From DATMNI01 sp963817515 (GTDB lineage Bacteria > Acidobacteriota > Terriglobia > Bryobacterales > Bryobacteraceae), in the NCBI GenBank assembly GCA_963817515.1, contig CAWFPJ010000024.1, forward strand, positions 124,001 through 188,000: a stretch of 64,000 bases of DNA, written 5' to 3'. The translations under genes were made by a program, and so were the position numbers. Below the pieces are notes generated by a model. That model did not search any database. It saw nothing but the letters and a program-made list of their open reading frames with translations, and had not been told where the DNA came from. Shown here piece by piece: positions 59,030 through 64,000 of this stretch; the stretch's first letter is position 1; each line of letters starts with the position of its first letter.

Positions 59030-60040
59030 GTGGGTGACATCACAAATCAGTTTCTGTATTCGCACGAGCCCGAACCGCACCGCGATCGCACCAAACAGCT
59101 ATTGCGGAGCCATCCGGAAATGCGGCAGTACATCGGTAAGAACCCGTACACTGCATTAATCATTCTTGGTTGTGTCGCGCTCCAGGTAGGCGTGAGTTTC
59201 CTCGTGAACGGTTGGCCGTGGTGGCTTATCCTTCCGGCGTCGCTCACCATCGGCGCGTGCGCCAGCCATGCTTTGTGGACGCTGATTCATGAATGCTCGC
59301 ACAACCTGATTTTCTCCAAGACCTATCTGAATACTTTATTCGGCATCATAGCCAATTTGCCGCACTTGCTGCCCAGCGCCGTATCCTTCCAGCGCTACCA
59401 CATGAAGCACCATGCCTTCCAGGGCGTTTATGATCTGGATGCAGACCTGCCAAGTCATTGGGAAGCCCGTCTGGTTGGGAATTCGGCCCTGGGCAAGGCT
59501 CTCTGGCTGCTGCTGTTTCCGGTGTTTCAGGTAACGCGGCCGCCCCGCTTGAAAGAAATTCGAATGTTCGACCGGTGGATTGTACTCAACATCGTGGTTC
59601 AGTTGGTCTTCGATGTCGCGATTTATCAATACGCCGGCGGCGGCGCCCTGCTGTATCTGGCGGCATCCTTCTTTTTTTCGGTCGGCTTACATCCCCTGGG
59701 AGCCCGCTGGATACAGGAACACTACCTGGTGGCTCCGCCCCAGGAAACTTATAGCTACTACGGCCCGTTCAACAAAGTCGCCTTCAATGTCGGCTACCAC
59801 AATGAGCACCATGACCTTCCCTCGGTCCCCTGGAACCGCCTTCCGAAAATACGCGGCGGGGCGCCGGAGATGTACAATTCGCTGGTGTACCACTCCTCTT
59901 GGACTAAGTTACTGTTCACGTTCCTCTTTGATTCCCGCATCAGCCTGTTCTCTCGACAGGAGCGCATGGAACGAGGCAGCGTGGCCCTGAATGCCGAAGT
60001 AAAGCCCGACATCGAGTACCTGAAAAGCCTCAAGGTGTGA
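59030..60040 (+). CDS. Fatty-acid desaturase homologous to eukaryotic sphingolipid delta-4 desaturase (DES1)
   Basis: 336 residues from GTG 59030, chosen because VGDITNQFLYSHEPEPHRDR then aligns with the N-terminus of animal DES1 (MGNSVAREDFEWVYTDQPHA); the frame is open to GTG 58976. Three di-iron His boxes are complete: HECSHN (about residues 85-90), HMKHH (about 124-128) and YHNEHHD (about 263-269). ETYSYYGPFNKVAFNVGYHN is nearly the DES1 sequence, and the ISLFSRQERMERGSVALNAE tail also fits. Four membrane helices. It should introduce a trans double bond in a sphingoid or similar acyl chain; no serine palmitoyltransferase or ceramide genes are in the window. Its 3' end is overlapped antisense by the YihY gene. 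Confidence 0.85.
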   Translation: MGDITNQFLYSHEPEPHRDRTKQLLRSHPEMRQYIGKNPYTALIILGCVALQVGVSFLVNGWPWWLILPASLTIGACASHALWTLIHECSHNLIFSKTYLNTLFGIIANLPHLLPSAVSFQRYHMKHHAFQGVYDLDADLPSHWEARLVGNSALGKALWLLLFPVFQVTRPPRLKEIRMFDRWIVLNIVVQLVFDVAIYQYAGGGALLYLAASFFFSVGLHPLGARWIQEHYLVAPPQETYSYYGPFNKVAFNVGYHNEHHDLPSVPWNRLPKIRGGAPEMYNSLVYHSSWTKLLFTFLFDSRISLFSRQERMERGSVALNAEVKPDIEYLKSLKV

Positions 60041-61143
60041 CGATCTTCGAGTGCCTCGGCCGTTGCGGGGCTCTGGCCAGTCTCGATGGCTTTCTCGATA
60101 ACCGTGTCTTTTTCGATCCCCATGTCTTTCTCAATCACCATGTCTTTCTCAATGACGGCAGCTTTCTCGATCACCATGGCCTCCGGGTGCCGCATCGGCT
60201 GCGAGCCGTACCGGTCTGCGAATACTTTCGTGAATTCCGCACCCAGAAAGAAGATTTGGCCGGAGTAATACACCCATACGATCAGCAGCACCACAGAAGC
60301 AGCCGCTCCATACGTGGAGATAAAGCCTGCCTTACCCAGGTAAAGTCCAATCAGAAGCTTGCCCACCGTGAACAGCAACGACGTCACTGCCGCGCCTAAC
60401 GCTACATCTCGCCACTCAATACGGACATCCGGCATAATCCTGTAAATAGCGGCAAAAAGGCCCGTAATCACGATGAATGAAACCAGCGTGTTGACAGTAT
60501 GCAGTATACCCTCGGATAGTGGAAACGCACTGGCGGAGAATGCGCCCAAGGCCGAAATCCAGGCGTTGATCGCCAGGGAGACCAACAATAGAAACCCGAT
60601 CGCAAGCACCAGTGCGAAAGAAAACATCCGCTCCTTGATGAAATCGACAAGGCTTTGCAGGCCAGTCCGCTGGACCGGCGGAACTTCCCAAATGGTATTG
60701 AGCGCGTCTCGAAGCTCAACCAGCACTCCGGACGCGCCGAAGAGCAATGTCAGCAGGCCGAGTATAGTGGCCAGAATACCCTGTGTCGTATTGCGCGCGC
60801 CCTCCAGCAGGGCCTGAATGGCCTGGGCTCCCGAAGGGCCGACCAGGTCCCGGATCTGCCACACAATCTGGGACTGGGCGGCCTGGCGGCCGAACACAAG
60901 CCCTCCGATACTCACCACGATGAGCAGCAGCGGTGTCAGCGAGAGAAGCGTATAAAAGGCAAGGGCAGCCCCCAGGCGCGGACCTTTGTGCCGGTTCCAC
61001 TCTTCGTAACTCTTGCCCAACAGCGCCTTGATGTCACACCATCGAAGCGTTCTGAGCGGCTTGCGATACCGGCGCGCCCCTCCCGCCGCTGTGGAGACCT
61101 CCGTGCCGCCAGCCTCAAGAATCACTGGGCCTGTGTCCGCCAT
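59794..61143 (-). CDS. YihY/UPF0761-family membrane protein with repeated, extended C-terminus
   Basis: Up to 449 residues. After a basic N-terminus, six membrane helices: AALAFYTLLSLTPLLLIVVS (about residues 65-84) is the family signature, then FIVITGLFAAIYRIMPDVRI and SVVLLIVWVYYSGQIFFLGA. The normal family end comes near residue 315 (FTKVFADRYGSQP). Beyond it is a five-copy hexapeptide repeat (MVIEKA, AVIEKD, MVIEKD, MGIEKD, TVIEKA) and about 95 further residues, encoded antisense to the last 247 bp of the desaturase gene. The extension is unlike any YihY protein I know; a lost stop codon is possible. YihY proteins have no settled function. Confidence 0.82.
   Translation of the reverse strand: MADTGPVILEAGGTEVSTAAGGARRYRKPLRTLRWCDIKALLGKSYEEWNRHKGPRLGAALAFYTLLSLTPLLLIVVSIGGLVFGRQAAQSQIVWQIRDLVGPSGAQAIQALLEGARNTTQGILATILGLLTLLFGASGVLVELRDALNTIWEVPPVQRTGLQSLVDFIKERMFSFALVLAIGFLLLVSLAINAWISALGAFSASAFPLSEGILHTVNTLVSFIVITGLFAAIYRIMPDVRIEWRDVALGAAVTSLLFTVGKLLIGLYLGKAGFISTYGAAASVVLLIVWVYYSGQIFFLGAEFTKVFADRYGSQPMRHPEAMVIEKAAVIEKDMVIEKDMGIEKDTVIEKAIETGQSPATAEALEDRHTLRLFRYSMSGFTSAFRATLPRSMRSCRENRLMRESKRNVNSNLVQEEWYTSELYISGAPPRIFGRRFQGTEGRSWCSLW
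60088..60177 (-). repeat. Five tandem 18-bp coding repeats (VIEKD hexapeptides)
   Basis: Five 18-bp units encoding (M/A/T)-(V/G)-I-E-K-(A/D) at the C-terminal end of the YihY gene. Units vary at one to four bases each, so the array is not brand new. Confidence 0.8.
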
Positions 61144-61242
61144 TCATAATAGAGATGCCGTGCCCGCGGGACATGTTTCACAACGCGTTCCGTTGCCGTG
61201 CGATTGGTTACGGCGCTCACCATCTGGGGATACTATAAACAC

Positions 61243-61779
61243 ATGGACCTTAAAGGCAAGAAGATCGCAATTCTGGTGGACAACATGTATCAGGAAATGG
61301 AAGTCTGGTACCCGTTGTTCCGCTTCCAGGAAGCCGGAGCCACCGTAGTCACGGTTGGCGCCAAAGCGGGCGAGACCTACGGCAGCAAACTGGGCTATCC
61401 GGTGAAGAGCCAGCTTTCCTATGATGACGCCAGGGCCGCCGATTTCGACGGCGTGGTGGTGCCGGGCGGCTATGCGCCGGACCATATACGCCGCCATGCC
61501 AAGGCCAACCAGTTCGTGCAGGAAATGGATGCGCAAGGCAAACTGGTGGCCGCCATTTGTCATGGCCCCTGGGTGTTGTGCTCCGCCGGCGGCATGCTCA
61601 AGAATCGCAAGGCCACCAGTTTCTTTGCGATAAAAGATGACGTCGTGAACGCGGGCGCGCATTGGGTGGACGCCGAAGTGATCGTGGACAACAATCTGGT
61701 GACCAGCCGCAAGCCGGAAGATCTGCCGGCCTTTTGCAAAGCGTCGATTCAGGTGCTAGCCGGCGTTCTGGTGTCGTAA
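61243..61779 (+). CDS. DJ-1/PfpI-family protein
   Basis: 178 residues from ATG 61243 (15 codons after the first in-frame start). KKIAILVDNMYQEMEVWYPL at the N-terminus with the conserved Glu, and nucleophile elbow AAICHGPWVLCSAG with the catalytic Cys-His pair, mark PfpI; YSYDDARAADFDGVVVPGG-type segment is also typical. Family members act as glyoxalase III, deglycase-like or stress proteases. Divergent from the YihY gene with about 100 bp between starts. Confidence 0.9.
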   Translation: MDLKGKKIAILVDNMYQEMEVWYPLFRFQEAGATVVTVGAKAGETYGSKLGYPVKSQLSYDDARAADFDGVVVPGGYAPDHIRRHAKANQFVQEMDAQGKLVAAICHGPWVLCSAGGMLKNRKATSFFAIKDDVVNAGAHWVDAEVIVDNNLVTSRKPEDLPAFCKASIQVLAGVLVS

Positions 61780-61808
61780 ACACGAGAGAGTGCAAATTGC
61801 CGAAGAAG

Positions 61809-63506
61809 ATGGCCCGCCGCCCCTTGGAGCATCCCAGCGGGCCCTTGAAGCCGCAGTCGCCTCGCGCTCAGCAAAGCCGGGTGCTGCCTTTTCTGGAGCG
61901 GCATTCTCTGGCGGGCGCGTTGTGCCTGATCGCCATCGCCGCGTTGCGGATTGTTGCCACCTATTCCGTATTCAGCAACACCTCGGATGAGCCCACCACT
62001 CTGGGTTGCGGGCTCCAATACCTGGGTAAACACATCTACCAGTATGAGCCGCAGCATCCGCCGTTAGCGCGCCTGGCGTCGGCCGTGCTGCCATACCTGG
62101 CCGGCGCGCGGCCGCTGGGAATGCCGGACATGGGCGACGATGGCCGCACCGTGATATTCAACTCCGGCAATCCCAGCCGCATGCTGTTTCTCATGAGGCT
62201 TGGAATTCTGCCCTTCTTCATCCTGGCTGCCGTCGTGGTTTATATCTGGGCCAGACACTACTTCGGAAAAGCCGCCGGGCTGATCGCTACCGGACTGTTC
62301 ACCATGCTGCCGCCGGTTCTGGCGCATGCGGGCCTGGCCACGCTCGATATGGCGCTTACCGGCTGCCTCGGAGCCGCGTTCCTCACTCTCATGCTGTGGG
62401 CCGAAGAGCCCACCTGGCAGCGTGCCCTGTTGTTCGGAGTCGCCACGGCGCTGGCGGCCGTCTCGCGCTTCACGGCCTTGGGGTATCTGCCGGCTTGCGC
62501 GGCTCTGACGCTGGCTGCGTACATCGCAGTCAGGCGGCCTGGTCGATCTGGCGAGCGGAAACTGATCGGCCTCGCCCGGGAGCGCCTGGCAACTTTCGGG
62601 CTGGCGGTGATTACAGGGGCACTCTGCATTTGGGCCGTCTATTCGTTCTCATTCGGAAAAGTTCCCGGCTGGAATATCAGCCTGCCCGCGCCCGAATTCT
62701 TTGACGGCGCCCGGCAGAATCTGTCCAACAGCCAGAGCGGCCACTCCGCCTTCCTGCTGGGCCAACATGGCGTTCAGGGATGGTGGTATTACTTCCCGGT
62801 GGTCTTGTCCGTCAAGACTCCCATTGCCTTCCTTTTGCTGCTGGCGGGCGGAGCATACCTGTGTTGGAGCAAGCGTGCCTCGGCCCGCTATCTGGTGCCG
62901 CTGGCATTCTCCGCAGGCATCCTGGCGCCGGCCATGAACGGCCACATCAACATCGGGGTGCGGCATGTTCTGCCAATCTACATCGGCTTTTCCATTCTGG
63001 CTGCCGTGGCAGTAGTTCAACTGGTGGAGTGGGGGAACACCAGGCGATGGGCGGCTGTGACGGCCAGCCTGCTGGTGGTTTGGCTGGCCGTCTCCGGCGC
63101 CCGCCGCCATCCCGACTACCTGTCCTATTTCAACGAATTCGCCGGCAGCCATCCCGAGAACATTCTGGTGGATTCGGATTACGATTGGATGCAGGACACC
63201 AAACGGCTGGCCGTACGGCTGCGCGAGTTAGGCGTGAAACAGGTTTCGTACGGTTGGCTTGGCGACCATCAATCCGTGTGGCCGGAACTGCCGTCCACCA
63301 AAAAAATCAATCCGATCGAACCCGCGGAAGGTTGGACGGCTGTAAGTCCGACGATCGACAAACTGGTGCAGTACGGCCTGGGTTATCAATATCCCAATCT
63401 CAAGCCGTGGTTCGATTACCTTCAGCCCACCGAACGCGTGGGCACGCTCTTTCTTTATTACATCGCCCCAGGTTCGCTGCCTCCGGTGAATACCCATGCC
63501 CAATAG
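61809..63506 (+). CDS. GT39/PMT-like glycosyltransferase using a polyprenyl-phosphate sugar
   Basis: 565 residues from ATG 61809; TTG 61797, with GAGAG before it, is an alternative, and the frame upstream overlaps the PfpI gene. About 10-11 membrane helices. YSVFSNTSDEPTTLGCGLQY has the acidic residue pair in the first loop typical of GT-C enzymes; EPQHPPLARLASAVLPYLAG (PPL motif) and GVRHVLPIYIGFSILAAVAV (ArnT/PMT signature) follow. It transfers a sugar from a lipid-phosphate carrier to an extracytoplasmic acceptor. The Dpm1-like gene overlapping its 3' end presumably makes that donor. Confidence 0.83.
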   Translation: MARRPLEHPSGPLKPQSPRAQQSRVLPFLERHSLAGALCLIAIAALRIVATYSVFSNTSDEPTTLGCGLQYLGKHIYQYEPQHPPLARLASAVLPYLAGARPLGMPDMGDDGRTVIFNSGNPSRMLFLMRLGILPFFILAAVVVYIWARHYFGKAAGLIATGLFTMLPPVLAHAGLATLDMALTGCLGAAFLTLMLWAEEPTWQRALLFGVATALAAVSRFTALGYLPACAALTLAAYIAVRRPGRSGERKLIGLARERLATFGLAVITGALCIWAVYSFSFGKVPGWNISLPAPEFFDGARQNLSNSQSGHSAFLLGQHGVQGWWYYFPVVLSVKTPIAFLLLLAGGAYLCWSKRASARYLVPLAFSAGILAPAMNGHINIGVRHVLPIYIGFSILAAVAVVQLVEWGNTRRWAAVTASLLVVWLAVSGARRHPDYLSYFNEFAGSHPENILVDSDYDWMQDTKRLAVRLRELGVKQVSYGWLGDHQSVWPELPSTKKINPIEPAEGWTAVSPTIDKLVQYGLGYQYPNLKPWFDYLQPTERVGTLFLYYIAPGSLPPVNTHAQ

Positions 63507-64000
63507 TGCCGGTGGTAAGTGGGGGGGTGAGGCAAGTGCGGAACCGCCGGAGCTGGCCATCATCGTTCCTACTTTTAATGAGAGGGACAACGTGCGGCCG
63601 TTGCTCGACCGCCTGCGGCAGAGTCTTGCCGGCGTGGCTTATGAAGTGATCTTTGTCGATGACGATTCGCCCGACGGCACCGCCGGCCTGGTGCGCGAGA
63701 TCACGCGAGCCCAGAGCGGCGTCCGCGTGCTTCACCGGATTGGACGCCGCGGTCTCGCGTCCGCCTGTCTCGAAGGAATGCTCGGCACCAGCGCGCCCGT
63801 GCTGGCGGTGATGGATGCCGATCTGCAGCACGATGAGAAAATTCTCCCCGAGATGCTGGCCAGAATCCGGACCGGCAGCTATGACCTGGTGATTGGCAGC
63901 CGCCACATCGGAGACGGCAGCATGGGCGAGGCCGCGCCCGGGCGCGTGGCGCTCAGCAACCTCGGCCTGGCCGTCAGCAAGCTGATCAGCAAACACGATC
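63496..64000 (+). CDS. Dolichol-phosphate mannosyltransferase-like GT2 enzyme (cut by window edge)
   Basis: First 168 residues from ATG 63496, which overlaps the previous stop by 11 bp. After a short N-terminal extension: LAIIVPTFNERDNVRPLLDR, EVIFVDDDSPDGTAGLVREI and VLAVMDADLQHDEKILPEML (DxD) with VIGSRH, the GT2 polyprenyl-phosphate mannose/glucose synthase pattern. It would charge a polyprenyl phosphate with a sugar from GDP- or UDP-sugar at the inner membrane. The C-terminus lies outside the window. Confidence 0.88.
   Translation, partial: MPNSAGGKWGGEASAEPPELAIIVPTFNERDNVRPLLDRLRQSLAGVAYEVIFVDDDSPDGTAGLVREITRAQSGVRVLHRIGRRGLASACLEGMLGTSAPVLAVMDADLQHDEKILPEMLARIRTGSYDLVIGSRHIGDGSMGEAAPGRVALSNLGLAVSKLISKHD

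Overview
The window looks like chromosome of a soil-type Acidobacteriota member close to the Solibacter/Bryobacter group. The evidence is an Oar-like TonB-dependent receptor with an N-terminal carboxypeptidase-regulatory-like domain, an SBBP-repeat protein ending in the C-terminal domain known mainly from Solibacter, a DUF1080 protein, an energy-transducer TonB and high-GC, diderm biology (lpxB, RND efflux). I see no rRNA, tRNA, CRISPR array, prophage or intact IS element.

Layout. 1-4.6 kb: a truncated Tat-exported protein, a TonB receptor and a membrane flippase-like protein, all on the minus strand. 4.7-10.3 kb: a beta-oxidation set (FadN-like, thiolase) coupled to a GntP-type permease, then pyrophosphatase; a 157-bp element with perfect 27-bp inverted ends lies between the first two genes. 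10.3-14.6 kb: a metzincin-like peptidase carrying five 46-residue repeats, paired with a HEAT protein; rsmA; and an RpoE-type sigma/anti-sigma pair with a sigma-E-like autoregulatory promoter. 14.6-18.6 kb: ThuA-like protein, Ldh2 dehydrogenase, esterase and sugar-type permease. 18.7-22.8 kb: a three-gene redox/signalling operon (DedA-rhodanese, REC-glutaredoxin-thioredoxin reductase fusion, cNMP-domain histidine kinase). 22.9-26.6 kb: housekeeping genes rsfS-rlmH-accD-folC-plsC, with folC frameshifted twice.

26.6-37.5 kb holds secreted and accessory genes: a broken SBBP protein, a gluzincin-TPR protein, a lone Flp pilin with a terminator, a beta-propeller protein with a structured leader, a second ECF sigma factor with an NrsF-like regulator, and a metallo-beta-lactamase-fold hydrolase. 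37.5-45.3 kb is an MdtABC-like RND efflux operon with one pump frameshifted. 45.3-49.8 kb: CDGSH protein, LolA-like protein, acyl-CoA dehydrogenase, a second copy of the inverted repeat element, a frameshifted alanine dehydrogenase and an unknown protein. 49.9-55.9 kb: lpxB overlapping an M1-peptidase-like protein whose zinc site is gone, a HAD hydrolase, TonB and a LON-domain protein. 56-64 kb: a tightly overlapped run SDR-aroK-glycerate kinase-TPR, a homologue of eukaryotic sphingolipid delta-4 desaturases, a YihY/BrkB protein running antisense into it, a PfpI-family protein and a polyprenyl-phosphate sugar pathway pair (GT39-like and Dpm1-like), cut by the right edge.

Four otherwise good genes (folC, an SBBP gene, an RND pump, ald) are interrupted by small indels, mostly +1. 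This is either real decay or, more likely for the essential genes, residual sequencing or assembly error; reads would decide. The most interesting candidates are the REC-TrxR/kinase/DedA-rhodanese operon, the repeat-metzincin/HEAT pair, the DES1-like desaturase and the inactivated M1 protein.
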